Source: Rhizobiaceae bacterium MnEN-MB40S
Lineage (GTDB): Bacteria; Pseudomonadota; Alphaproteobacteria; Rhizobiales; Rhizobiaceae
NCBI GenBank assembly: GCA_024343425.1
Contig: BRLC01000014.1
Coordinates: forward strand, 248,001 to 312,000
DNA length: 64,000 nt
Direction of reading: 5' to 3'
The first letter of the stretch is position 1. Every line of letters starts with the position of its first letter. Both the position numbers and the translations under genes were made by a program. Shown piece by piece: positions 35,624 to 44,324 of this stretch. Under the pieces are notes generated by a model, which saw only the letters and a program-made list of their open reading frames with translations, was not told where the DNA came from and did not search any database.

Positions 35624-37828
35624 TCAGTTCACGGGGCGGATCAGCAGGCTGCCGACGGCGTCGACCTCCGCATAGTGATCCGGCAGGATGAGGGTAGTGG
35701 AATCCATCTCCGTCACGATGGCGGGTCCGTTGATGCGGTCACCCGTTCTCAACTTTTCGCGGTCGTAGATGGCGGCCTTCCGATCTTCCCCGTCACAGAA
35801 CACCGTAGTCTCGGCGGTTTTCGCCCGGGACGGATCGCCGCCGCCCGTTTCGAGCTTGCGCGCCGTCACCATGGTTTCCTTGCCCTGAACCACGGCCCTG
35901 AGATTGACCAGTTCGTGCGGCTGGTCGAGGTTGAAGGTGAACATCTGGTGATGCATGTCGTCAAAGTGCTTCGTGACGCCCTTCAGGCCCTCGCGGTCGA
36001 AATGTTCCGGCGTCACCGGAACCGAGAGCGAGGTGCCCTGGCCGGCGTAACGCAGGTCGATTTCGTAAGCCACGGTCTGATCGTGACGCTCGACGCCTTC
36101 GCCCTCGAGGCTCTTGGCGGCCTGGCTCGCCAGTTCCTCCAGTTCGTCCCGGATTGTCCGGTCGCTGGTGTTTTCCACCCGCACAACGAGCGTGCGCGAG
36201 GCTTCGTCGCGCAGACGGGTTGTCGCGTCGCCGGAGGCGCAAAGCACGCCTGGACCGGGAGGCACGATAACCGGCCACGATCCCATGAGTTTGGCGAGCG
36301 CATTGGCGTGCAGCGGTCCTGCGCCGCCAAAGGCCACAAGCGCAAAGTTGCGCGGGTCGTAGCCCTGCTCGACGGAAACAAGCCGGAGCGCGCCGAACAT
36401 GTTCTCGTTGACGATGTCGTAAATGCCTTCAGCCGCCTTCTTCACCGGCAGGCCGAGCGCATCGGCGTCGGTCCCGACAGCTTTTTCAGCCAGCGAGTCG
36501 TCCATCGCCATGTCGCCGCCGAGACGAGCCGCGGCCGGCAAGTAGCCGAGAACGATATTGGCGTCGGTCACGGTCGGCTCCACGCCGCCGCGGCCATAGG
36601 CGGCCGGCCCCGGATCGGCGCCGGCGGATTTCGGACCGACGCGGAGCGCCTTGGTGAGTTCGGGCACATAGGCGACCGAACCGCCGCCAGCGCCTACAGT
36701 CCGCACATCGATGGAGGGCGCGCGCACCGTCACGTCGGCGACGCGCGTCTCGCGCCGCGTCTGGGCGACGCCGTTCTGGATCAGCGCCACGTCCGTCGAG
36801 GTGCCGCCCATATCGAAGGTCAGCAGATCTTCGTAGCCGGACTGTTTGGCGATCCAGATGGCGCCCGATACCCCGCCGGCCGGACCCGACATCAGCAGGT
36901 TGACCGGCGCCGACTTGGCCGCGTCTGCGGACGACAAGCCGCCGTCGGAACGCAGGATCTGGAGGCGAACGCCGTTCATGCGGCGATCGAGTTCGCCATG
37001 CAGGTTCTCGACATATTTGGCGACGACCGGGCGGATATAGGAATTGACGACGGTCGTTTCCGTCCGCTCGTATTCGTACATTTCCGGCATGACTTCCGAT
37101 GAAATGGACACCGGAATGCCTGGCAGCACGGACTGGGCCACATCACGCACCATGCGCTCGTGTACGCCGTTGGTGTAGGCGTTGTAGAGGCTGACGGTCA
37201 GGGCCTGGATGTCTCCGTCCTTCAGAACCTGAAGATCGCGCCGCAACTGGTCCTCGTCCAGCGGTTCGACCACAGTTCCGTCGGCTGCGATGCGTTCATT
37301 CGCCTCGATGGTGAGTTCCAGCGGGGCGAGCGGATCAGACTTGTTATAGATGACCCAGCCGCCGAGACCGCCCGGCACAAACGACCGGGCGATCTGCAGC
37401 ACCTGCCGGTAACCACGGGTAGTTACCAGTCCAACCAGCGCGCCTGATCCGGTCAGAACGGTGTTGGTGGCGACGGTGGTTCCATGCATCACATAGTTGA
37501 TTTCGGTGGGATCGATGCCGGCCTGGCTACAGATCCGCTCAATGCCGTTGAGAACGCCGATCGAGGAGTCCTTGGGCGTCGAAGACACCTTGGCCACGTG
37601 TGTTTCGCCCGAACGTTCGTCGATGAGCATGAGGTCGGTGAACGTTCCGCCCACGTCCACGCCAAGGCGATAGCCCTCGCCGATGCGCGGAACATTCCTC
37701 CGGGCCGCAATCTGCGTCGCCGGCGGCGTTTCGTCGCCATCCATGAACGCTTCCATGCGGCGCAGCCGCGCTTCCAGTTCGGCGATCCGCTGTTCGTACT
37801 TGCGAACCGAGTCGTCAGAATTACTCAT
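35624..37828 (-). CDS. hyuA: Hydantoinase/oxoprolinase subunit A (HyuA family) with coiled-coil leader
   Basis: A 734-residue ATP-binding subunit: GVDVGGTFTD (56-65) is the N-terminal phosphate-binding motif, HGTTVATN follows, FDMGGTSTDV forms the second half of the actin-like ATPase site, and the C-terminal swivel domain ends near residue 730. Unusually, residues 9-29 are a heptad coiled coil (YEQRIAELEARLRRME) preceding the enzyme. The sugar-type ABC permease of the neighbouring operon carries almost the same leader. The start at 37828 has an AAGGCG ribosome-binding site. Confidence 0.9.
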   Translation of the reverse strand: MSNSDDSVRKYEQRIAELEARLRRMEAFMDGDETPPATQIAARRNVPRIGEGYRLGVDVGGTFTDLMLIDERSGETHVAKVSSTPKDSSIGVLNGIERICSQAGIDPTEINYVMHGTTVATNTVLTGSGALVGLVTTRGYRQVLQIARSFVPGGLGGWVIYNKSDPLAPLELTIEANERIAADGTVVEPLDEDQLRRDLQVLKDGDIQALTVSLYNAYTNGVHERMVRDVAQSVLPGIPVSISSEVMPEMYEYERTETTVVNSYIRPVVAKYVENLHGELDRRMNGVRLQILRSDGGLSSADAAKSAPVNLLMSGPAGGVSGAIWIAKQSGYEDLLTFDMGGTSTDVALIQNGVAQTRRETRVADVTVRAPSIDVRTVGAGGGSVAYVPELTKALRVGPKSAGADPGPAAYGRGGVEPTVTDANIVLGYLPAAARLGGDMAMDDSLAEKAVGTDADALGLPVKKAAEGIYDIVNENMFGALRLVSVEQGYDPRNFALVAFGGAGPLHANALAKLMGSWPVIVPPGPGVLCASGDATTRLRDEASRTLVVRVENTSDRTIRDELEELASQAAKSLEGEGVERHDQTVAYEIDLRYAGQGTSLSVPVTPEHFDREGLKGVTKHFDDMHHQMFTFNLDQPHELVNLRAVVQGKETMVTARKLETGGGDPSRAKTAETTVFCDGEDRKAAIYDREKLRTGDRINGPAIVTEMDSTTLILPDHYAEVDAVGSLLIRPVN

Positions 37829-38134
37829 GTAACGCCTTTCCACTTGCTTGCTTTTGTCCTGGCGCGCCTGCCGCAGCAGATCGCCAACCCTCTCCCTGAC
37901 CTTGCTGCCGATCCGCTTGAGACCGGCGAGGCCAGACGAAAAATCCGGATTTCGTTGGTCGTCACTGGAAATAGGACCTCCTCCGGCTTACCGCGCGCCA
38001 ATACAAATCCCCTCTTGGTTTGCACCCTTATGACTTTGAATAGCACATCAAACGAAGTGATTTGTCCAGACCAATTGTTTGATAAAATTCTCTGTGCTAA
38101 CGTTTGCCTGTCCAGGGGAACAAGGAGAACATCA
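37829..38134. promoter_or_regulatory. Divergent control region between hyuA and the sugar-type ABC operon
   Basis: This 306-bp region separates the leftward hyuA operon from the rightward ABC operon. It contains operator site B (38061-38074), a TGGTTTGCACCC element (38016-38027) also present near site C, and an inverted repeat TAGCACA (38041-38047) / TGTGCTA (38093-38099) that brackets site B. A TAAAAT box at 38083-38088 could be the -10 of the rightward promoter, with site B covering its -35. Confidence 0.55.
38061..38074. promoter_or_regulatory. Island operator site B
   Basis: TTTGTCCAGACCAA, an imperfect inverted repeat (TTnGTC-CA-GACnAA). It is identical over all 14 bp to site C at 45281-45294, and the identity extends to flanking AATT. 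It lies 61 bp upstream of the substrate-binding protein gene. Confidence 0.68.
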
Positions 38135-39232
38135 ATGACTGCATGCAAGGGAATGTGCATTTCGGCATTCGTGGCGCTCGCCGCAACCGCGAGTTTTGCT
38201 GGCGCTGTGAACGCTCAGGACGCCAAGGCGTTGCTCGAAGAGGCAAGCAAACTGCCCACGTTCGAAGCGCCCGGCGAGGCTTTCGACGCCAAGGCCTGCA
38301 TGGCCGACAAGAAGGTCTACGTCATACCACTGACAAGCGAAAATCCGTTCAACGTCGAGATCGCAAAGGCCCAGAAGGAAGCCGCCGACGCGATCGGATT
38401 CGAACTCACCGTGTCTGAAAACCAGCTCAACCTGGACCAGTGGGTCCAGGCCGTGAAGCAGGCTGTCTCGGAAGGCTATGACGTCATCGACATCCAGGGC
38501 GGGATCCCGCCGGAAGCGATCGGCCCTCAGCTCGCCGAAGCCCGCGACGCCGGCGTGAAGATCGTCGCGACCCATCTCTACGACGTCACGCAGACGCCGA
38601 GCGAACTCGTCGACGGCAACTTCGCCATGGACTACACCAAGGCCGGACAGCTGATGGCCGCCTGGGCCATGGAAAAGACCGGCGGCAAGGTCAATGCGGT
38701 GATCATCGGTTCGGATGAGATCATTCCGACCGGACCATTCGTGAAGGCGATCCAGGACTATCTCGACGCCAATTGTCCTGACTGCAAGCACAAATACGTC
38801 AACGTTCCGGTTGTCGAATGGGGCAGCCAGATCCAGCCGGAAGTCCAGTCGGCCCTGGTCGCGGATCCGGGCATCAACTACATCCTGCCGATCTACGATT
38901 CGATGTCGGGTTTCGTCGTTCCGGCGCTCACCCTGTCCAATCGCGAGGACGTGCGCATCGCCAGCTACAACGGCACGCCGTTCATTCTCGACATGATCCG
39001 CGACGGCGATCTGGTGGAGATGGATGTGGGCGAAAGCCTTGCTTGGGTTGGCTGGTCCAGCATCGACGGCACCATGCGCCTGCTCTGCGACAAGGGTGAA
39101 ATCACCCAGCTGAACACGCCACTCTACCTGTTCGACGACAGCAATGTCGAGACAGCGGGCGTTCCGGCCACCTATGGCGGCTATGGCGACGGCGAGATCA
39201 GCGGCTTCAAGACGTTGTGGGGCCTGGAATAG
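38135..39232 (+). CDS. Sugar-type ABC transporter substrate-binding protein (Peripla_BP_4)
   Basis: A 365-residue periplasmic receptor with a signal peptide (about 1-27, ending VNA-QD). The start at 38135 is set by AAGGAG 8 bp upstream; the frame upstream is non-coding. The core follows the ribose-binding-protein group (VYVIPLTSENPFN, YDVIDIQGG, VNAVIIGSDE, SYNGTPFILDMIRDG). It contains extra Cys, including NCPDC. Given the surrounding enzymes, its ligand is probably a heterocycle or branched acid, not a sugar. It is the first gene of a rightward operon extending to the CoA transferase. Confidence 0.88.
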   Translation: MTACKGMCISAFVALAATASFAGAVNAQDAKALLEEASKLPTFEAPGEAFDAKACMADKKVYVIPLTSENPFNVEIAKAQKEAADAIGFELTVSENQLNLDQWVQAVKQAVSEGYDVIDIQGGIPPEAIGPQLAEARDAGVKIVATHLYDVTQTPSELVDGNFAMDYTKAGQLMAAWAMEKTGGKVNAVIIGSDEIIPTGPFVKAIQDYLDANCPDCKHKYVNVPVVEWGSQIQPEVQSALVADPGINYILPIYDSMSGFVVPALTLSNREDVRIASYNGTPFILDMIRDGDLVEMDVGESLAWVGWSSIDGTMRLLCDKGEITQLNTPLYLFDDSNVETAGVPATYGGYGDGEISGFKTLWGLE

Positions 39233-39253
39233 AACCCGCAACAGGCTGGACCG

Positions 39254-40813
39254 ATGCAGAAGACACCAGCGCTGCAGATTACAAATCTGAGCAAGCATTT
39301 CGGAGGCGCCGTCGCACTTGACGGCGTTTCCCTCTCCGTTTCGCGCGGGGAAGTGCACGGACTTCTGGGGCAGAATGGTTCCGGCAAGTCGACGCTGATC
39401 AAGATCCTTTCAGGATTTCTGGCGCCGCAGCCAGGCGCCAGGCTTGTGCTTTACGACAGGGAAATTCCCCTGCCGCTGACGCCCGGCCAGTTCCGCGAAC
39501 TGGGCATGGCGTTCGTCCATCAGCATCTTGGACTGATACCGTCGCTTTCGGTGACGGAGAATATTTGCCTCAGCGATTTCGCGACGCAAAACCGCTGGCG
39601 GATCGACTGGCGCGGCGAGACACAGCGAATCCGCAGAATTCTGACGGACTATGAACTGGCGATCGATCCCACGACGAAGATCCAGGATCTGCCGCAGGTC
39701 GATCGCTGCCTCGTCGCCATTGTCCGCGCGATGGAGGAAGTGCGCTTCGCCCAGGAGGCCCATGGCGGCGAAGGGATCCTGGTGCTTGACGAGCCGACGC
39801 CGTTCCTTCCGCGCATCGGCGTTGAAAAATTGTTCAATCTTGTCAGACAGTTGGTGAAGAAAGACGCCTCGGTGATCTTTGTCAGCCACGACGTCGACGA
39901 AATCATGGAAATCACCGATCGCGCGACCGTCCTTCGCGACGGCCGGGTTGCCGGCGTCATCGAGACCGACCGCACATCACCGGAAGACTTCATCGAACTC
40001 ATCATCGGCAAACGCGTCACCGCCTATCAGGCGACGCACCGGAAAAAACCGGCGGATCGCAGCGCTGTCATTGTCAGCGATCTTTCCGGCGCCACCTGCC
40101 GCAACGTGTCCTTCGATCTTTCCGGTGGCGAGGTGCTCGGCCTGACCGGTCTGATCGGCTCCGGTTTCGACGAAATTCCGTCGCTGATCTATGGCGCCCG
40201 CACGGCGCTCGACGGCATGCTGTCGATTGACGGCAAAGAGACCACGCTGCGCGAAATGAATCCGGAAAAGGCGATTGGCCTCGGCATGGCGTTCCTGCCG
40301 GCCGACCGCATCGGCGCCAGCGGCGCCGGCACGCTGCCGATCAGCGACAACATGACGCTGCCGTCGATGGCGAATTTCGCGCGCAAGCTCGGTCTCGACC
40401 GGCTGGGCATGCGGCAATGGGCGCAGGAAACCGGGGCCGCGCACGACGTCAGGCCCAACAATCCGGATCTCAATCTGGAAAATCTGAGCGGCGGCAACCA
40501 GCAGAAGGTGTTGCTGGCCAAGTGGCTGGAGCTCAAGCCGCGGCTTCTTCTGCTCGACGAACCCACGCAAGGCGTCGACGTCGGCGCCCGCCAGCAGGTC
40601 TTTGCAGCGATCGATCAGGCCGCCAGGGAGGGCGCCTCAATCGTCTGCGCCAGCACCGACGCCGAGCAGCTCGCGCAGATCTGCGATCGCGTCATCGTCT
40701 TTGCCCAGGGACGGCCTGTGATCGAACTCACAGGAGAGCGGGTGACCAAGGAGGAGATTGTTTTTCAATGTTATTCCGCCCTGTCTGTCGATCAGACGGC
40801 GCTGGTCGAGTAA
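39254..40813 (+). CDS. Sugar-type ABC transporter ATPase with two ABC domains
   Basis: A 519-residue duplicated ATPase of the RbsA/MglA/XylG class. N-terminal domain: Walker A GQNGSGKST near residue 41, Walker B GILVLDEPT near 180. C-terminal domain: the usual degenerate first half, LSGGNQQKVLLAKWL near 415 and LLLLDEPTQGVDVG near 435. It energises the single permease encoded immediately downstream. Confidence 0.92.
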   Translation: MQKTPALQITNLSKHFGGAVALDGVSLSVSRGEVHGLLGQNGSGKSTLIKILSGFLAPQPGARLVLYDREIPLPLTPGQFRELGMAFVHQHLGLIPSLSVTENICLSDFATQNRWRIDWRGETQRIRRILTDYELAIDPTTKIQDLPQVDRCLVAIVRAMEEVRFAQEAHGGEGILVLDEPTPFLPRIGVEKLFNLVRQLVKKDASVIFVSHDVDEIMEITDRATVLRDGRVAGVIETDRTSPEDFIELIIGKRVTAYQATHRKKPADRSAVIVSDLSGATCRNVSFDLSGGEVLGLTGLIGSGFDEIPSLIYGARTALDGMLSIDGKETTLREMNPEKAIGLGMAFLPADRIGASGAGTLPISDNMTLPSMANFARKLGLDRLGMRQWAQETGAAHDVRPNNPDLNLENLSGGNQQKVLLAKWLELKPRLLLLDEPTQGVDVGARQQVFAAIDQAAREGASIVCASTDAEQLAQICDRVIVFAQGRPVIELTGERVTKEEIVFQCYSALSVDQTALVE

Positions 40814-40832
40814 AGCGCAAGGAACCCTTTCA

Positions 40833-41921
40833 TTGGACGCTCACAACAACGATCCCATCTCCCAATACGAAGCCCGGCTGGCGGAACTCGAATCGAAAGT
40901 CCTTCGACTGCAGGAAGAACGGTCGAAATCAACGCCGGCGCCCGCCGTGCCGAAGAAATTTCTCGAGCGCTATGCGATTATCGGCATATGGATTCTGCTG
41001 ATCGCCCTGTTCGCCTTCATCGACAGCGGAATTTATGATTCTTCGCGGTTCTTCAGCTGGACCAATTTTTCGACGATTTTCGGCACGCAAGGCGTTCTGA
41101 TCGTCCTGACGCTCGGCCTGCTCCTGCCTCTGACAGCCGGCGATTTCGACCTGTCGATCGCCGCCAACATGACACTGTCATCGCTGGTGGTGGCGATCCT
41201 GATCAGCCAGGGCTCGCCGACGCTCGTCGCCGTCGTCCTCGGACTTCTCGTCGGCGCAGCGATCGGGGCCGCCAATGCGTTCTTTATCGTCTTTTTCCGC
41301 ATTCATTCGCTGATCGTAACCCTTGGCATGGCGACTTTCGTCATCGGCATTTCGAAATGTATCAGCGGATCGCGCACCATCTCGATCTTCGGCGCCAATC
41401 CTACCCTTATCGGCTGGGTCAACCAGACGCGCCTGTTCGAGGTGTCCATGTCGTTCTGGTACGCGCTGATCCTGTGCGCGATCATCTGGTATTTCCTCGA
41501 ATACACGACGCCGGGGCGCAGGCTGCTCTTCGTTGGCCGGGCGCGCGAAGTGGCGCGCCTCGCCGGCATTCGCGTTGACTCTGTGCGCGCGCTGGCGCTC
41601 ATCTGTTCGGGCGCCATTGCGGCGGTCGCAGGCGTTCTCGCCGTGGGACTGAACGGCTCGGCTGATCCGAGTTCCCGCATCGGCCTGCTGTTGCCGGCTT
41701 TCGCGGCGGCCTTCCTCGGCGCCACCAGCATCGTGCCTGGACGGTTCAATCCGGTCGGCTCGCTGATCGGCGTGCTGCTGCTTGCGACCGGAATTTCCGG
41801 CCTGCAGATCTTCGGGATACCGAATTTCGTTCAGGACCTTTTCTATGGCGGCGGCCTGATCCTGGCGGTCGCGGCGTCGCAGCTCGTGCGCCGGCGCCAG
41901 CCGATGGAATTCGGCAGCTAG
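40833..41921 (+). CDS. Sugar-type ABC transporter permease (RbsC class) with coiled-coil leader
   Basis: A permease of about 362 residues. The start is judged to be a TTG at 40833, 19 bp after the ATPase stop, with AAGGA upstream; no ATG fits. Residues 12-30 form a heptad coiled coil (YEARLAELESKVLRLQ), unusual for this family and matching the leader of HyuA. Eight to ten membrane segments follow from about residue 50, with RbsC-type motifs (LLPLTAGDFDLSIAANM, GLLVGAAIGAANAF, LTGxAREVARLAGI-like coupling loop). Only one permease gene is present, so the channel is probably a homodimer. Confidence 0.86.
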   Translation: MDAHNNDPISQYEARLAELESKVLRLQEERSKSTPAPAVPKKFLERYAIIGIWILLIALFAFIDSGIYDSSRFFSWTNFSTIFGTQGVLIVLTLGLLLPLTAGDFDLSIAANMTLSSLVVAILISQGSPTLVAVVLGLLVGAAIGAANAFFIVFFRIHSLIVTLGMATFVIGISKCISGSRTISIFGANPTLIGWVNQTRLFEVSMSFWYALILCAIIWYFLEYTTPGRRLLFVGRAREVARLAGIRVDSVRALALICSGAIAAVAGVLAVGLNGSADPSSRIGLLLPAFAAAFLGATSIVPGRFNPVGSLIGVLLLATGISGLQIFGIPNFVQDLFYGGGLILAVAASQLVRRRQPMEFGS

Positions 41922-41941
41922 CATGACGGGAGCCTCAAACC

Positions 41942-42208
41942 ATGACAGGTCGCTGGCATGTCATGCGCGTCACCATACCGCCGGGCGAGGATCCGGCTCT
42001 GGCGGCCAATACGCTTCGCCGGGTCGAGGCCTGGCTTGCGACGCATCACAGGCCAGTCGCGCTGTTTTCACCGTCCGGAAAACCGCGCAGCCGACACGTC
42101 TGTTTCGCAGCGCCGGCCGAGCAGGCGGAAAAGGCCCTGGCCTTCCGAGTGTTCTGCCGGGAACTCGGTCTGGAGGGCCGGATCGTTCAGTGGAGGATCG
42201 ACGCCTGA
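41942..42208 (+). CDS. Small hypothetical protein (88 aa)
   Basis: An 88-residue protein that I do not recognise. It is compact, with a beta-strand start (RWHVMRVTIPPG), a helix (NTLRRVEAWLATH) and a second strand-helix-strand unit, compatible with a small ferredoxin-like fold. GGGAG lies about 9 bp upstream. Its place inside the ABC transporter-hydrolase-CoA transferase operon argues that it is real and pathway-linked. Confidence 0.6.
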   Translation: MTGRWHVMRVTIPPGEDPALAANTLRRVEAWLATHHRPVALFSPSGKPRSRHVCFAAPAEQAEKALAFRVFCRELGLEGRIVQWRIDA

Positions 42209-42255
42209 GCCGCCATTCGGCGCCGGCGTCGGACATATCCGGATAGGGAGGAGCC

Positions 42256-43086
42256 ATGCCGGTCGCGCGCATCAACGGTCACAACATGTATTACGAGGTC
42301 CATGGCGAGGGGCCGCCCGCCATCTGCATGGGCGGCTGGGGCACCTATTGCCACGGCCAGCACCATCACCTCGCCCGCAGCCTCAAGGACAATTATCAGG
42401 TCGCGATCTTCGATCACCGCGGCATCGGCCAGTCGGATGACGATCCTTCCGTCGCCCCCGGCATGCAGCTCTACGCCGGAGACGTCGCCGGACTGCTCGA
42501 CCATCTCGGCTGGAGCGACGTGCACGTCGTCGGCCTTGTCGGCATGGGCGCCTGTATCGGCCAGGAACTGGCGATTGCCCGGCCGGACCTGGTGCGCTCC
42601 ATGGTCAATATGGGCACCTGGGCGAAGCCGGACGCGCTCTTTCGCCACCAGATGGAAATGCTGCGCGACGTCCACCGCGAGATGGGATGGGAGGCTTTCC
42701 AGAAGCTGGTTTGCCTGTGGTCCTTCGACGAGGACTACTATCTCGCCAATCATGACCGTATTCTCGGGCCGGAGGGGCCGTGGCGCGAACTGCGCGACCG
42801 ATTCGAGGCCCATGACAGGCTCATTCAGTCGTGCCTTTCGCACGACGTGACGGACCGGCTCGGACAGATTTCAGCGCCCTGCCTCATCGTCCATTGCCCG
42901 CTCGACACCGTCACCGGACCGCGGCTGACGAAACCGATCGAGGCGATGATACCGAATGCGCGCGGCTACGTGCTCGAAGGAGCCGCCCATGTGGTGGCGG
43001 GCCCGGAGATGCGCAAACGCTTTTCCGATGTTCTGGGTGAATTCCTCAACGAAACTGACAATGCAATGGAGGTGGCGACACGATGA
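42256..43086 (+). CDS. Alpha/beta hydrolase-fold protein lacking the nucleophile serine
   Basis: A 276-residue alpha/beta hydrolase homologue. The core motifs FDHRGIGQSD (52-61), Asp217 (VHCPLDTVTG) and His245 (EGAAHVV) are those of the carbon-carbon/ester hydrolase group. At the nucleophile elbow, however, it reads VVGLVGMGAC (91-100), where the family has G-H-S-M-G-G; Gly96 or Val95 replaces Ser. It is thus either a binding protein, a cofactor-free lyase-like enzyme, or uses another residue such as nearby Cys100. It overlaps the CoA transferase start by 4 bp. Confidence 0.82.
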   Translation: MPVARINGHNMYYEVHGEGPPAICMGGWGTYCHGQHHHLARSLKDNYQVAIFDHRGIGQSDDDPSVAPGMQLYAGDVAGLLDHLGWSDVHVVGLVGMGACIGQELAIARPDLVRSMVNMGTWAKPDALFRHQMEMLRDVHREMGWEAFQKLVCLWSFDEDYYLANHDRILGPEGPWRELRDRFEAHDRLIQSCLSHDVTDRLGQISAPCLIVHCPLDTVTGPRLTKPIEAMIPNARGYVLEGAAHVVAGPEMRKRFSDVLGEFLNETDNAMEVATR

Positions 43087-44324
43087 GTGCGAGTTTGACA
43101 GGCAAGGCGCGGAAAGCGACCGGATCCGGCCCGCTTTCCGGAATCCGGGCAATCGAGGTCGGCCAGCTTCTGGCCGGTCCCTTCGTCGGTAGCCGGCTTG
43201 CCGATTTCGGCGCCGAGGTCATCAAGGTCGAGCCGCCGGTCAAGGGCGATCCGATGCGCGACTGGGGTCACCACCGCTATAACGGCCACGGCCTGTGGTG
43301 GCCGACGCTGGCGCGCAACAAGAAATCGGTGACGGCCAACCTGCGCGATCCGCGCGGCCGCGACCTGTTGCGGCGGCTTGCCGCCGAGGCGGACGCCATG
43401 GTCGAGAATTTCAAGCCCGGAACACTGGAGAAATGGGATCTCGGGCCGGACGAACTGCACAAGGAAAACCCCGGGCTGGTGATCGCCCGCGTCTCCGGCT
43501 TCGGCCAGACGGGCCCCTATTCGGAACGGCCGGGATTCGCCAGCGTCGGCGAGGCGATGGGCGGGATCCGCTACATCAACGGTTTTCCCGACCAGCCACA
43601 GCCGCGTTTCGGAATCTCGCTCGGCGACACGCTCACGGCGCTTTTTGCATTCGAGGGCCTTCTGATGGCGCTCTACTGGCGCGACGCCGGCGGCGGCGGC
43701 AAAGGCCAGGTCGTCGACGCAGCGATCGTTGAGAGCTGCTTCTCGATGCTTGAAAGCACCCTGCCCGAATATGACAAATGCGGCGTCGTCCGCAAACCGT
43801 CCGGAACGGGTCTGCCCAATGTGGCGCCGTCGAACATCTATCCGACCAACGACGGCGGCTATATCGTGATCGCCGCCAATGTGGACCCGATGTTCCGCCG
43901 GCTTTGCGCCGCGATGGGCCAGCCTGAACTGGCCGAGGATCCGCGCTTTTCCACGCATCTGGCGCGCGGCGACCACGTCGAACTGCTCGACGGCATGATC
44001 GGCGAATGGACGAGCACATTGTCGCCGAAAGACCTCGGCGCAATTCTCGACGAGCACGGCGTCGTCTACGGACCGATCAATTCGATCGCCGAAATCGCCG
44101 AGGACCCGCATTTCAAGGCGCGCGATATGATCTTGCGTGTCGAGGACGAGCGCTTCGGAGACATCGCCGTTCCCGGCATCGCTCCGAAGCTTTCCGAGAC
44201 GCCTTGCGAGGTCAACTGGCTCGGCCGCGACGAGCCGGGCAAGGACAACGAGGCGATCTATGGCGAACTGCTGGGGCTCGACACAAAGGCCCTGTCAGAG
44301 CTGACCGAGGAAGGCGTTATCTAG
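43083..44324 (+). CDS. Class III CoA transferase (CaiB/BaiF family)
   Basis: A 413-residue CoA transferase. The CoA-binding entry (IEVGQLLAGPFVGSRLADFGAEVIKVEPP) and the catalytic Asp182 in GISLGDTLTALFAFEG, equivalent to Asp169 of formyl-CoA:oxalate CoA transferase, are intact. It would transfer CoA from a donor such as succinyl-CoA to an organic acid produced by the pathway, feeding the HMG-CoA-lyase-type enzyme. It ends the rightward operon and converges with the lyase gene (8-bp 3' overlap). Confidence 0.9.
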   Translation: MSASLTGKARKATGSGPLSGIRAIEVGQLLAGPFVGSRLADFGAEVIKVEPPVKGDPMRDWGHHRYNGHGLWWPTLARNKKSVTANLRDPRGRDLLRRLAAEADAMVENFKPGTLEKWDLGPDELHKENPGLVIARVSGFGQTGPYSERPGFASVGEAMGGIRYINGFPDQPQPRFGISLGDTLTALFAFEGLLMALYWRDAGGGGKGQVVDAAIVESCFSMLESTLPEYDKCGVVRKPSGTGLPNVAPSNIYPTNDGGYIVIAANVDPMFRRLCAAMGQPELAEDPRFSTHLARGDHVELLDGMIGEWTSTLSPKDLGAILDEHGVVYGPINSIAEIAEDPHFKARDMILRVEDERFGDIAVPGIAPKLSETPCEVNWLGRDEPGKDNEAIYGELLGLDTKALSELTEEGVI

